From Candidatus Mediterraneibacter gallistercoris (lineage in GTDB: Bacteria; Bacillota_A; Clostridia; Lachnospirales; Lachnospiraceae), in the NCBI GenBank assembly GCA_019119745.1, contig DWWI01000117.1, positions 1 to 21,531 on the forward strand: a stretch of DNA of 21,531 bases, in the 5' to 3' direction. The notes under the pieces are model-generated. The model saw only the letters and a list, made by a program, of their open reading frames with translations. It made no database searches and was not told the DNA's origin. Within the stretch, counting starts at the first letter, position 1, and each line of letters starts with the position of its first letter. Position numbers and translations under genes: made by a program. Positions 1-8,502 of the stretch are shown here, one piece after another.

Positions 1-3000
1 TGGAATGCGGGTGCAGCCTTCTCAGCTCTTTGATCACGCCTTTTCCGACTACATGGTTCGGCAGGCAGGCGAACGGCTGAGTACATACGATATTGCCTGC
101 GCCGCTGTGGATCATCTCCAGCATCTCGCCGGTCAGGAACCAGCCCTCGCCGGTCTGGTTTCCGATGGAAACGATCTCGGACGCCATCTTTGCCAGATCC
201 TCAATGTGTGCCGGCGGATCGAAGTGCTTACTGTCAGCAAATGCCTTAGTAGCCGGTGAACGCAGCCACTCTACGGCCGCGATGCCCAGGTTTCCGATCA
301 GTGCCTTGGTCTTCTTGAATCCCAGATGGGATACTTTGAAGTTCTGGTTGTAAAAGCAGTACTGCATGAAGTCGATCAGGTCGGGAACGACCGCCTCGGC
401 TCCCTCTGCTTCCAGCAGATCTACCAGATGATTGTTGGCAGCCGGCAGGAATTTTACAAGGATCTCGCCGACTACACCGACGCGCGGCTTCTTGATATCA
501 AGGATTTCAATGTTATCAAAGTCGTTAATGATATCGCGGCAGAGTTTTTTGAACTTCCTGCGCGACGGATATCCCTCGGATACAAACTTCTGTACGACTT
601 CAACCCATTTGCGGTGTACGGCGTTTGTTGTGCCGGGTACTGCCTCGTAGGGGCGCATCCGGTACACGCATTTCATAAAGATATCACCGAACACGGCCGC
701 ATAAGCAACACGGATGGCGAGCGGCAGAGTGATCTTGAATCCCGGGTTTGCCTCCAGACCGCTTAAGTTGATAGAGATAACCGGAATATGTGCGTATCCG
801 GCTTTTTTCAGCGCACGGCGGATAAAGCCGATATAGTTGGATGCACGGCAGCCGCCTCCGGTCTGGCTGATAATAACGGCCAGATGGTCGGTATCATAAT
901 TGCCTGAAAGGATAGCGTCCATAATCTGTCCGACAACGATGAGGGATGGATAACATGCATCGTTGTTTACATATTTCAATCCCATGTCAACTGCCTGGCG
1001 GTTGTCGTTCGGAAGCACTTCGATCTTATAGCCGGCAGCCCGGAATGCAGGCTCCAACAGCTCGAAATGAATCGGGGACATCTGCGGGCAGAGGATCGTG
1101 TAGGTCTTTCGCATCTCTTTTGTAAACGGTACCTTCTCAATGGAAGCTGGACGGATCGTACGCTGGGCGTTTTTCTGCTCGCGCACGCGGATGGCAGCGA
1201 GAAGAGAGCGCACACGGATACGGGCTGCTCCGAGGTTGTTTACTTCGTCAATCTTTAATGTTGTATAGATCTTATCGGATCCGGTCAGGATGTCAGCAAC
1301 TTCATCTGTGGTTACGGCGTCCAGTCCGCAGCCGAAAGAGTTGAGCTGGATGAGATCCAGATTCTCTGTTGTCTTCACATAGTTTGCCGCTGCGTACAGA
1401 CGGGAATGATACATCCACTGGTCCATGACGTTCAGCGGACGCTCTACCGGGTTCAAATGAGATACGGAATCTTCTGTCAGCACGGCGATATTGTAGGATG
1501 TGATCATCTCCGGCAGACCGTGGTTGACTTCCGGATCGATATGGTACGGACGTCCTGCAAGGACAATGCCTCTGTTGCCGGTCTCGTTCAGGAATTTGAT
1601 CGTTTCTTCGCCCTTTTTGCGCATATCCTGACGGCATGCTGCAAGCTCATTCCATGCATCGTGTACGGCAGATTTGATCTCACTCTCGCTTAAGGAGAAT
1701 TTCTCGCCCAGCTCCTCGATCAGACGGTAGGAGAGTGTCTCTTCGCTCTGGAATGAGAGGAACGGATGGATGAAATCAACTTCGCCGTTTACGATCGGGT
1801 CCATATTGTTTTTAATGTTCTCCGGATAGGAAGTAACGATCGGACAGTTGTAGTGGTTGTTGGCATCCTCAAATTCGTTACGCTCGTAAGGAACGGACGG
1901 ATAGAAGATATGTTTTACGCCTTTGTTGATCAGCCACTGTACATGTCCGTGCGCCAGCTTGGCCGGGTAACACTCAGATTCACTTGGGATGGACTCAATG
2001 CCCAGCTCGTAGATCTTTCTTGTGGAAGCCGGTGAGAGTACCACGCAAAAGCCCAGTTTTGTAAAAAATGTAAACCAGAACGGATAGTTCTCATACATAT
2101 TCAGGACTCGCGGGATACCGATCACGCCGCGTTTTGCTTCTTCTTCCGGAAGAGGTTCATAGTCAAAATAACGGTGGAACTTGTAGTCGAACAGGTTCGG
2201 CATGGTGTTCTTTGACTTTTCTTTTCCAAGTCCGCGCTCGCAGCGGTTTCCGGTGATGAACTTACGGCCGCCGCTGAAGTGGTTGATGGTCAGACGGCAG
2301 GTGTTGGTACATCCGCGGCATTTTGTCATTGTCGTGGAGTATTCCATGTTCTTGATCTCATCGATGGAGAGCATGGTCGTACCTTCGCAGTCTGTATATC
2401 TCTCGCGGGCGATCAGGGCCGCTCCGAAAGCACCCATGATACCTGCGATATCCGGGCGGATCGCCTCGCAGTCCGCAATCTTTTCAAAGCTTCGCAGGAC
2501 AGCATTGTTGTAGAAAGTACCGCCCTGTACGACGATATGATTTCCAAGCTCGGATGCGCTGGATACTTTGATAACCTTAAAGAGCGCATTTTTGATGACA
2601 GAGTAGGCAAGTCCGGCGGAGATGTCCGCAACGGAAGCCCCTTCTTTCTGCGCCTGTTTTACCTTGGAATTCATAAAAACTGTACAACGTGTTCCCAGAT
2701 CAATAGGATTCTGGGCGTAGAGAGCCTCATGGGCGAAATCCTCTACCGTATAGTTCAGTGACTTGGCAAAAGTCTCGATGAAAGATCCGCATCCGGAGGA
2801 GCAGGCTTCATTGAGCTGTACACTGTCGACAGTCTGATTCTTGATTTTGATACATTTCATATCCTGACCGCCGATATCAAGGATACAGTCTACGTCAGGC
2901 TCAAAGAATGCCGCCGCATAATAGTGAGCAACCGTCTCGACTTCACCTTCGTCCAGCATGAGGGCGGCCTTGATCAGCGCTTCGCCGTAACCGGTGGAGC

Positions 3001-4141
3001 AGGAGTGTACGATCTCTACACCTTCCGGGAGCTTATCATAAATATCCTTGATAGCGCTGATGGTTGTTCCCAGCGGGTCGCCGTCATTGTTGTGGTAGAA
3101 AGAGTAGAGAAGTGTTCCGTCTTCCCCTACCAGAGCAGCTTTTGTGGTCGTGGAACCGGCATCGATTCCAAGAAATGCCTTTCCGCGGTAAGTGGCCAGA
3201 TCTTTTACCGGAACCTGATGCTTCGCGTGGCGGGCAGTAAATTCTTCATATTCCGCATTCGTGGCGAACAGAGGCTCCAGACGCTCTACCTCAATCTCCA
3301 TCTTTACTTTGCGCTCCAGTCTGTTCTGAAGTTCCCTTAAGGCTACCGGAGTATCTTTCTTTGAGTTCAGGGCGGAACCGATGGCGGCGAACAGATGGGA
3401 ATGGTTCGGGGCAATCGTGTGTTCATCATCCAGTTTCAATGTGCGGATAAAAGCTGCGCGCAGCTCTGAGAGGAAATGAAGAGGGCCTCCGAGGAATGCT
3501 ACGTGGCCGCGGATCGGTTTCCCGCAGGCAAGACCGCTGATCGTCTGGTTTACCACTGCCTGAAAGATTGACGCGGCAAGGTCTTCCTTTGACGCTCCGT
3601 CGTTGATGAGCGGCTGGATATCAGATTTGGCAAATACACCGCAGCGGGCCGCGATGGAGTAAAGTGCCTTATAGTTTTTGGCATACTCGTTCAGCCCGGA
3701 TGCATCCGTCTGAAGCAGGGAAGCCATCTGGTCAATGAATGAGCCTGTACCGCCGGCACAGACACCGTTCATTCTCTGCTCTACATTGCCGCCTTCAAAG
3801 TAAATGATCTTGGCGTCCTCGCCGCCCAGCTCGATGGCAACATCTGTCTGGGGAGCGTAATCCTGAAGCGCCGTTGACACGGCTATAACCTCCTGAACGA
3901 AGGGTACGCCAAGATTCTTGGCAAGTGTCAGACCGCCGCTTCCGGTGATGACCGGGGAGACGTAGATCGGCCCGAGTTTGTAAAGGGCGCGCCCCAGAAG
4001 GTCTGACAGAGTCTCCTGAATATTTGCATAATGCCTTTCATAGTCGGAGAAGAGTACTTCGTTTTCTTCGTCCAGAATCGCAATTTTGACTGTTGTAGAA
4101 CCGATATCGATTCCAAGAGTATGTAATTCTTTCGGATTCAT
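1..4141 (-). CDS. Giant 2-hydroxyacyl-CoA dehydratase activase/dehydratase fusion protein (3' end outside window)
   Basis: I translated the minus strand from ATG at 4141-4139, and it stays open for 1380 codons to the left edge, so the C-terminus is missing. The start is preceded by GGAG with 9 nt spacing. Two BcrAD/BadFG-type ASKHA ATPase domains come first. Domain 1 has GIDIGSTT at about residue 10, CAGGTGSF (C128) and CGVF (C167). Domain 2 has [10 protein letters not shown] at about 325, CSSGCGSF (C447) and CTVF (C486). Both pairs are 39 residues apart, as in the HgdC-type activator whose two cysteines per subunit hold a shared [4Fe-4S] cluster. A cysteine cluster follows (C608, C611, C615, C634), then a DUF2229-like segment beginning [13 protein letters not shown], then HgdB/COG3581-like sequence with C938, C1063 and C1098. 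From the family I infer ATP-driven low-potential electron transfer to an Fe-S dehydratase- or reductase-like module. The substrate is unknown. Family members of about 1400 residues occur widely in Clostridia, so only a short tail should be missing. Confidence 0.9.
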   Translation of the reverse strand, partial: MNPKELHTLGIDIGSTTVKIAILDEENEVLFSDYERHYANIQETLSDLLGRALYKLGPIYVSPVITGSGGLTLAKNLGVPFVQEVIAVSTALQDYAPQTDVAIELGGEDAKIIYFEGGNVEQRMNGVCAGGTGSFIDQMASLLQTDASGLNEYAKNYKALYSIAARCGVFAKSDIQPLINDGASKEDLAASIFQAVVNQTISGLACGKPIRGHVAFLGGPLHFLSELRAAFIRTLKLDDEHTIAPNHSHLFAAIGSALNSKKDTPVALRELQNRLERKVKMEIEVERLEPLFATNAEYEEFTARHAKHQVPVKDLATYRGKAFLGIDAGSTTTKAALVGEDGTLLYSFYHNNDGDPLGTTISAIKDIYDKLPEGVEIVHSCSTGYGEALIKAALMLDEGEVETVAHYYAAAFFEPDVDCILDIGGQDMKCIKIKNQTVDSVQLNEACSSGCGSFIETFAKSLNYTVEDFAHEALYAQNPIDLGTRCTVFMNSKVKQAQKEGASVADISAGLAYSVIKNALFKVIKVSSASELGNHIVVQGGTFYNNAVLRSFEKIADCEAIRPDIAGIMGAFGAALIARERYTDCEGTTMLSIDEIKNMEYSTTMTKCRGCTNTCRLTINHFSGGRKFITGNRCERGLGKEKSKNTMPNLFDYKFHRYFDYEPLPEEEAKRGVIGIPRVLNMYENYPFWFTFFTKLGFCVVLSPASTRKIYELGIESIPSESECYPAKLAHGHVQWLINKGVKHIFYPSVPYERNEFEDANNHYNCPIVTSYPENIKNNMDPIVNGEVDFIHPFLSFQSEETLSYRLIEELGEKFSLSESEIKSAVHDAWNELAACRQDMRKKGEETIKFLNETGNRGIVLAGRPYHIDPEVNHGLPEMITSYNIAVLTEDSVSHLNPVERPLNVMDQWMYHSRLYAAANYVKTTENLDLIQLNSFGCGLDAVTTDEVADILTGSDKIYTTLKIDEVNNLGAARIRVRSLLAAIRVREQKNAQRTIRPASIEKVPFTKEMRKTYTILCPQMSPIHFELLEPAFRAAGYKIEVLPNDNRQAVDMGLKYVNNDACYPSLIVVGQIMDAILSGNYDTDHLAVIISQTGGGCRASNYIGFIRRALKKAGYAHIPVISINLSGLEANPGFKITLPLAIRVAYAAVFGDIFMKCVYRMRPYEAVPGTTNAVHRKWVEVVQKFVSEGYPSRRKFKKLCRDIINDFDNIEILDIKKPRVGVVGEILVKFLPAANNHLVDLLEAEGAEAVVPDLIDFMQYCFYNQNFKVSHLGFKKTKALIGNLGIAAVEWLRSPATKAFADSKHFDPPAHIEDLAKMASEIVSIGNQTGEGWFLTGEMLEMIHSGAGNIVCTQPFACLPNHVVGKGVIKELRRLHPHS

Positions 4142-4221
4142 TAATAAATTCTCCAATCTTCTGTATAATTTATATGTGTTATTTCCTATTTAATGTGTTT
4201 CCACATTTTGCAGCACCATAC

Positions 4222-4250
4222 ATTATACGACAGAATTTTTAAAAAGACAA
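4222..4250 (-). promoter_or_regulatory. Sigma-A promoter of the activase fusion gene
   Basis: Read on the minus strand: -35 TTGTCT (4250-4245), a 17-bp spacer, and a perfect -10 TATAAT (4227-4222). Transcription would start near 4215, giving a leader of about 75 nt before the ATG at 4141. Confidence 0.8.
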
Positions 4251-4345
4251 TTGTTATTATTATGAGGTATTTCAAAATAATTCCTGTACATATGGATAAA
4301 TTATATAAAGATCATGTTAAACACATGAAAAGAAATAACAACTGT

Positions 4346-4374
4346 TTGACAAACGGTAAGGCGGAATGTACAAT
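4346..4374 (+). promoter_or_regulatory. Sigma-A promoter of the rhomboid-like gene (possibly also pyk-lysA)
   Basis: Perfect -35 TTGACA (4346-4351), 17-bp spacer, -10 TACAAT (4369-4374). The predicted start near 4381 gives a leader of about 75 nt. No terminator is visible between this gene and pyk or lysA, so the transcript may continue through all three. Confidence 0.85.
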
Positions 4375-4454
4375 TGTAGAGGATTAACAGCCAAAACGCA
4401 GTACTGACAAATGTAATTTAAGAACAGATTTTAAAAAAGTGAGGAGTAATTTTT

Positions 4455-5300
4455 TTGAACTGGCTTGACAAATTAGAAAGAAAATTCGGACGTTTTGCTA
4501 TTCCGAATCTGACTGTGTATCTGCTTGCAGGATATGTAATCGGCTTCGGTATCATGTATCTAATGCCTGACATGATCGGGTATCTTACGCTGGAACCGGC
4601 TCTGATCTTAAGAGGGCAGGTGTGGAGAATTATCTCATGGGTACTCATCCCGCCTACGACAAATGTGATTTCCCTTGTATTCCTGGTACTGTTATATTAT
4701 TCTCTTGGGACGGCACTTGAGAGAACGTGGGGAAGTTTCCGGTATAATGTATATATCTTTTCGGGATTATTGTTTACCGTGATTGCAGAATTCGGTTTGT
4801 ATGCGTATTTCCGGTTCAGATACGGTGTGGAAATGCCGCTGTCCATGATCGGACTGGTCAGCACAAACTATATTACAATGTCAATTTTCCTTGCTTTTGC
4901 AGCAATTTATCCTGATATGGAAGTGCTGCTGTACTTTATTCTGCCCATCAAGATGAAATGGATGGCACTTGTTTATGTGGTGATGGCAGGATATTCTTTC
5001 TTCCGGGGAGGGCTGATGACGAAGGTGGCGATCGGGGCATCACTCCTTAACTTTATTATCTTCTTCCTGTCCAGCCGGAATATGAAGCGGTTTGGCCCGA
5101 GAGAGCAGGCGAGAAAAGCAAGGTTTAAACGCCAGTCGGCACCTCATATGAAGTATTCAAACGGGGCAAAACACCGCTGTGCGGTCTGCGGACGCACGGA
5201 ACTGGATGATCCCTGTCTGGAATTCCGTTTCTGCTCGAAATGTAACGGCAATTATGAGTATTGCCAGGATCATTTGTTTACACATGAGCATGTAAAGTAA
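4455..5300 (+). CDS. Rhomboid-like membrane protein, probable pseudoprotease with C-terminal zinc ribbon
   Basis: The 281-residue protein starts at TTG (4455), 8 nt after GAGGAG; no ATG has a comparable site. About six hydrophobic segments occupy residues 18-215. The layout resembles rhomboids: WRIISWVLIPP after the first segment, then ALERTWGSFRYN and an ...IYPDM motif. The catalytic GxSG position reads STNY (136-139), with Asn where the serine should be. The last hydrophobic segment has TKVAIGASLLNF instead of the AHxGG-type histidine motif. Intramembrane protease activity is therefore unlikely. After a basic linker the tail has CAVC (C242, C245) and CSKC (C260, C263) plus further Cys/His, consistent with a small cytoplasmic zinc ribbon. 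It lies 67 bp upstream of pyk. The role is unknown; membrane chaperone or adaptor functions, as in other inactive rhomboids, are a guess. Confidence 0.8.
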   Translation: MNWLDKLERKFGRFAIPNLTVYLLAGYVIGFGIMYLMPDMIGYLTLEPALILRGQVWRIISWVLIPPTTNVISLVFLVLLYYSLGTALERTWGSFRYNVYIFSGLLFTVIAEFGLYAYFRFRYGVEMPLSMIGLVSTNYITMSIFLAFAAIYPDMEVLLYFILPIKMKWMALVYVVMAGYSFFRGGLMTKVAIGASLLNFIIFFLSSRNMKRFGPREQARKARFKRQSAPHMKYSNGAKHRCAVCGRTELDDPCLEFRFCSKCNGNYEYCQDHLFTHEHVK

Positions 5301-5367
5301 AAGTTTGAAATTCTGAGTAAATCTCAGCGACAGCAACGCAGTATGACATGAAAGGAATGGATTATTT

Positions 5368-6804
5368 ATGAAAAAAACAAAAGTAGTATGTACTATGGGC
5401 CCGAATACAAATGACAGAGAACTGATGAAAAAACTGATACTCAATGGTATGGACGTAGCCCGTTTCAATTTTTCACACGGAGATCATGAAGAGCAGAAGA
5501 GCCGTATGGATCTGCTTAAACAGCTCAGGGAGGAACTTCATACCAATACGGCAATTCTTCTGGATACGAAAGGTCCGGAGATCCGCACCGGAAAACTGAA
5601 GGATGGAAAGAAAGTAATCCTGGAAAACGGGGCTTCTTTTACTCTTACTACAGAGGAGATCATTGGAGATGAGACTAAAGTGTCCATTACTTACACAGGA
5701 CTTCCGGAAGATGTGGATAAAGGAAGCACAATCCTTATCGACGACGGTCTGATCGGACTGAAAGTTGTTTCAAAGACAGGCAAAGAGATCCGCTGTGAGG
5801 TGGTAAACGGCGGAGAGCTTGGTGAAAAGAAGGGAGTCAATGTCCCGAACGTGGCAGTGCGGCTCCCCGCGATCACGGAGAAAGACAAGGACGATATCAG
5901 ATTCGGAGTAGAGCAGGGTATCGACTTTATCGCGGCTTCTTTTGTGAGAAATGCAGAGTGTGTTCTTGAGATTAAAGCGTTTCTGAAAGAGCTTGGGGCC
6001 CCGTATACTCCGATTATTGCGAAGATTGAGAATGCAGAGGGAATCCGCAACATTGATGAGATTATCCGCGCTGCAGACGGTATTATGGTTGCGAGGGGAG
6101 ATCTGGGAGTTGAGATTCCGGCAGAGGAAGTGCCTTATCTGCAGAAGATGATGATCCAGAAATGTAATAATAATTTTAAGACTGTTATCACGGCGACACA
6201 GATGCTTGATTCCATGATCCGCAATCCCCGCCCGACGCGTGCGGAAGTGACAGATGTTGCGAATGCGGTTTATGACGGAACGGATGCAGTGATGCTCTCT
6301 GGTGAGACGGCTCAGGGAAAATATCCGCTTGAAGCACTTCAGATGATGGTGCATATCATCGAGAATACAGAGCAGCATCTGGATTATGATACAATGCTCA
6401 ATAAGACAGGAGAGCAGTTAAAGAGCGGACTTTCCAGTGCGATAGGATATTCTTCCGTGCTGGCGGCTGCAAATCTGAATGCAAAATGTATTATTACTCC
6501 GACTTTGAGCGGCGCAACGACAAGAGTTGTATCAAATCTGCGCCCGAAACAGGATATTCTCGGAGTGACTCCGAATGACAGAACCCTGCGCAGAATGTCT
6601 ATTTACTGGGGCGTGCGTCCTCTTAAGACCATACAGTATAATACTACAGATGACATGTGCAACGGAGCAATCGAACTGGCAACGGTGAAGCAGTATATTG
6701 AGCCGGGCGATGTGGTTGTACTGACAGCAGGCATCCCGTCCCAGAATATCAGCCAGGAACGCACTGCAACAAGCAATATGATGAGAATTGCAACCGTAGA
6801 GTAA
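5368..6804 (+). CDS. pyk: Pyruvate kinase
   Basis: The 478-residue protein converts phosphoenolpyruvate and ADP to pyruvate and ATP, the last step of glycolysis in the cytosol. Landmarks in order are KVVCTMGPNTND at the N-terminus, VARFNFSHG with R32, LLDTKGPEIRTG, AKIENAEG with catalytic K219, the metal- and substrate-site segment GIMVARGDLGVEIP, and TRAEVTDVANAVYDGTDAVML. E71 in GPEIRTG is the residue typical of K+-dependent enzymes; K+-independent ones carry Lys there. The length matches the short form without the extra C-terminal PEP-utiliser domain of Bacillus enzymes. The ribosome binding site is AAAGGAA. lysA follows after 33 bp with no terminator, suggesting co-transcription. No frameshift is seen. 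Confidence 0.97.
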   Translation: MKKTKVVCTMGPNTNDRELMKKLILNGMDVARFNFSHGDHEEQKSRMDLLKQLREELHTNTAILLDTKGPEIRTGKLKDGKKVILENGASFTLTTEEIIGDETKVSITYTGLPEDVDKGSTILIDDGLIGLKVVSKTGKEIRCEVVNGGELGEKKGVNVPNVAVRLPAITEKDKDDIRFGVEQGIDFIAASFVRNAECVLEIKAFLKELGAPYTPIIAKIENAEGIRNIDEIIRAADGIMVARGDLGVEIPAEEVPYLQKMMIQKCNNNFKTVITATQMLDSMIRNPRPTRAEVTDVANAVYDGTDAVMLSGETAQGKYPLEALQMMVHIIENTEQHLDYDTMLNKTGEQLKSGLSSAIGYSSVLAAANLNAKCIITPTLSGATTRVVSNLRPKQDILGVTPNDRTLRRMSIYWGVRPLKTIQYNTTDDMCNGAIELATVKQYIEPGDVVVLTAGIPSQNISQERTATSNMMRIATVE

Positions 6805-6837
6805 GTCGGATCTTAATGAAATAAGGAGATAAAACTG

Positions 6838-8118
6838 ATGATAAAGAAACCATTTGTAACGAAAGAACAGGTTGAAGAAATTGTTAAGACATACCCGACT
6901 CCTTTTCACCTTTATGATGAGAAAGGGATCAGAGAAAATGCAAAAGCGCTGAAAGAAGCGTTTTCCTGGAATCCGGGATATAAAGAGTATTTTGCCGTAA
7001 AGGCAACTCCCAATCCGTTCCTTATCAACATTTTGAAAGAGTACGGCTGCGGCTGCGACTGCTCCTCTTATACAGAGCTGATGATGTCGGAGGCGCTTGA
7101 CATTACCGGAGAAGATATTATGTTTTCTTCCAATGACACACCGGCGGAGGATTTTATTCTCGCTGATAAGCTGGGCGCGATCATCAATCTTGATGATATC
7201 ACTCATATCGAGTTTCTGGAAAAGGCCATCGGACACATTCCGGAGACGATCAGCTGCCGTTTCAATCCGGGCGGACTTTTTAAGATCAGCAATGATATTA
7301 TGGATAATCCGGGGGATGCCAAATACGGTATGACTGCGGACCAGATCCTTGAGGCATACAAAACCCTGAAAGCAAAAGGCGCGAAAGAATTCGGACTGCA
7401 CGCATTCCTTGCAAGTAATACAGTGACTAACGATTACTATCCGATGCTGGCGAAGGTGCTGTTCGAGCAGGCGGTACGGCTTTCAAAAGAAGCGGGAGTA
7501 CACATTAAATTCATTAACCTTTCCGGCGGTATCGGTATTCCTTACAGACCGGATCAGGAGCCGAATGATATTTATGCGATCGGCGAAGGTGTGCGCAAGG
7601 TTTACGAAGAAGTACTTGTACCGGCAGGTATGGGCGACGTGGCAATTTATACCGAGCTGGGCCGCTATATGATGGGTCCTTACGGATGTCTGGTGACAAA
7701 AGCCATTCATGAGAAACACACATACAAAGAATATATCGGCGTGGATGCCTGCGCGGTTAATCTGATGCGTCCGGCCATGTACGGAGCGTATCATCATATT
7801 ACTGTTCTCGGCAAAGAGGACGAGCCGTGTGATCATAAATATGACGTGACAGGCTCTCTGTGTGAGAACAACGACAAGTTTGCCATTGACCGTATGCTTC
7901 CGAAGATTGATATCGGTGATTACCTTGTTATTCACGATGCAGGGGCGCACGGATTTTCCATGGGATATAATTACAATGGAAAATTAAAATCCGCGGAACT
8001 GCTCTTAAAAGAAGACGGAAGTGTTCAGCTCATCCGCAGGGCTGAGACACCGGCAGACTATTTTGCTACTTTCGATTGCTTTGATATCGGAAAAAAACTG
8101 CTGAATGCGGATAAATAA
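6838..8118 (+). CDS. lysA: Diaminopimelate decarboxylase-type PLP enzyme
   Basis: The 426-residue fold-type III PLP decarboxylase is preceded by AAGGAG at good spacing. It should convert meso-diaminopimelate to lysine and CO2 in the cytosol. K55 in FAVKATPN is the Schiff-base lysine. LSGGIGIPY is the glycine-rich phosphate-binding loop, and ELGRYMMGPYG matches the EPGR-type motif. C342 in SLCENNDKF is the active-site cysteine supplied across the dimer, and the C-terminal GFSMGYNYNGK resembles the DAP decarboxylase signature. One variation is that the usual HxHxGSQ strand reads HAFLASNT (H188 kept), marking a divergent subfamily. The substrate is inferred from family resemblance; a related amino-acid decarboxylase is possible but less likely. 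It is co-directional with pyk, with no lysine riboswitch seen upstream. Confidence 0.85.
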   Translation: MIKKPFVTKEQVEEIVKTYPTPFHLYDEKGIRENAKALKEAFSWNPGYKEYFAVKATPNPFLINILKEYGCGCDCSSYTELMMSEALDITGEDIMFSSNDTPAEDFILADKLGAIINLDDITHIEFLEKAIGHIPETISCRFNPGGLFKISNDIMDNPGDAKYGMTADQILEAYKTLKAKGAKEFGLHAFLASNTVTNDYYPMLAKVLFEQAVRLSKEAGVHIKFINLSGGIGIPYRPDQEPNDIYAIGEGVRKVYEEVLVPAGMGDVAIYTELGRYMMGPYGCLVTKAIHEKHTYKEYIGVDACAVNLMRPAMYGAYHHITVLGKEDEPCDHKYDVTGSLCENNDKFAIDRMLPKIDIGDYLVIHDAGAHGFSMGYNYNGKLKSAELLLKEDGSVQLIRRAETPADYFATFDCFDIGKKLLNADK

Positions 8119-8153
8119 GTAAAAAGAAAGCTGTCGTGTGAATAATTTGTGTA

Positions 8154-8182
8154 TTGCAATTGGTTTTTAAAGATGATATAAT
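8154..8182 (+). promoter_or_regulatory. Promoter of tRNA-Leu
   Basis: -35 TTGCAA (8154-8159), 17-bp spacer, perfect -10 TATAAT (8177-8182). It lies just after lysA and about 35 bp before the tRNA, with predicted initiation near 8189. Confidence 0.75.
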
Positions 8183-8187
8183 CATAT

Positions 8188-8209
8188 CTGGTTTCCTGCG
8201 GGAAACCGG
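8188..8209 (+). other. Stem-loop in the tRNA-Leu 5' leader
   Basis: CTGGTTTCC (8188-8196) pairs with GGAAACCGG (8201-8209) around a TGCG loop, with one wobble. It begins at the predicted tRNA transcription start and ends 7 nt before the mature 5' end. It has no U-tract, so it is not a normal terminator for lysA. A role in pre-tRNA processing or leader stability is possible. Confidence 0.55.
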
Positions 8210-8216
8210 ATGATTA

Positions 8217-8298
8217 GCCGCTGTGGCGGAATTGGCAGACGCACTTGACTCAAAATCAAGCGGTTCACCCCGTGCCGGTTCGAGTCCGGCCAGCGGCA
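8217..8298 (+). tRNA. tRNA-Leu (anticodon CAA)
   Basis: The 82-nt class II tRNA folds with all expected arms. The acceptor GCCGCTG pairs with CAGCGGC and the discriminator base is A. The anticodon stem CTTGA/TCAAG holds loop CTCAAAA with anticodon CAA, reading UUG. A variable arm of about 13 nt follows, and the T arm is GCCGG-TTCGAGT-CCGGC. The CCA end is not encoded (ACT follows), so it must be added afterwards. It has its own promoter upstream and terminator downstream. Confidence 0.96.
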
Positions 8299-8307
8299 CT
8301 AAAGTTT

Positions 8308-8338
8308 AGCTCTTCAGTTTCTGACTGAGGAGCTTTTT
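8308..8338 (+). terminator. Rho-independent terminator of tRNA-Leu
   Basis: AGCTCTTCAGT (8308-8318) pairs with ACTGAGGAGCT (8324-8334), one G-T wobble, loop TTCTG, followed by a T-tract through 8338. It lies 10 nt after the tRNA. Confidence 0.9.
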
Positions 8339-8347
8339 CATTTTTAC

Positions 8348-8417
8348 AAGATGCAATACAAAAATTTCCAATATTGTATACAAGTATGCTATATTGGAAA
8401 TTTTTGTATTGCATCTT
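8348..8417. repeat. Perfect 27-bp inverted repeat with 16-bp spacer
   Basis: The left arm (8348-8374) begins AAGATGCAATAC and the right arm (8391-8417) is its exact reverse complement, ending GTATTGCATCTT. The arms enclose TGTATACAAGTATGCT. It lies just after the tRNA terminator and 85 bp before the surface-protein gene. The AT-rich stem does not end in a T-tract like a normal terminator. It could be a tiny mobile-element remnant, a recombination site or an RNA hairpin in the next gene's leader. Confidence 0.9.
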
Positions 8418-8502
8418 TTGTTACTGAATGTTAATCTAAAATTGTATCAGTAGCTATATCCATAAATAATTAGTAAGGTGTAAGGAGGGAAGTATACATA
8501 CA

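Larger units (their letters stand above)
4142..4454. promoter_or_regulatory. Divergent intergenic region between the activase fusion and the rhomboid-like gene
   Basis: This 313-bp AT-rich stretch holds two consensus-like promoters back to back, one per strand (listed separately), and the two ribosome binding sites. An open frame at 4193-4387 spans both promoters, has no clear ribosome binding site and reads like random AT-rich sequence, so I do not call a gene. Confidence 0.8.

Noticed and set aside
4193..4387. 64-codon plus-strand open frame
   Set aside because: It overlaps both divergent promoters, lacks a clear ribosome binding site and has AT-driven composition.
8188..8209. Rho-independent terminator for lysA
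   Set aside because: The stem is not followed by a T-tract and starts at the predicted tRNA transcription start.
8066..8299. Minus-strand open frame of 77 codons
   Set aside because: It is the antisense of the tRNA-Leu gene and the lysA tail, a well-known type of spurious prediction.
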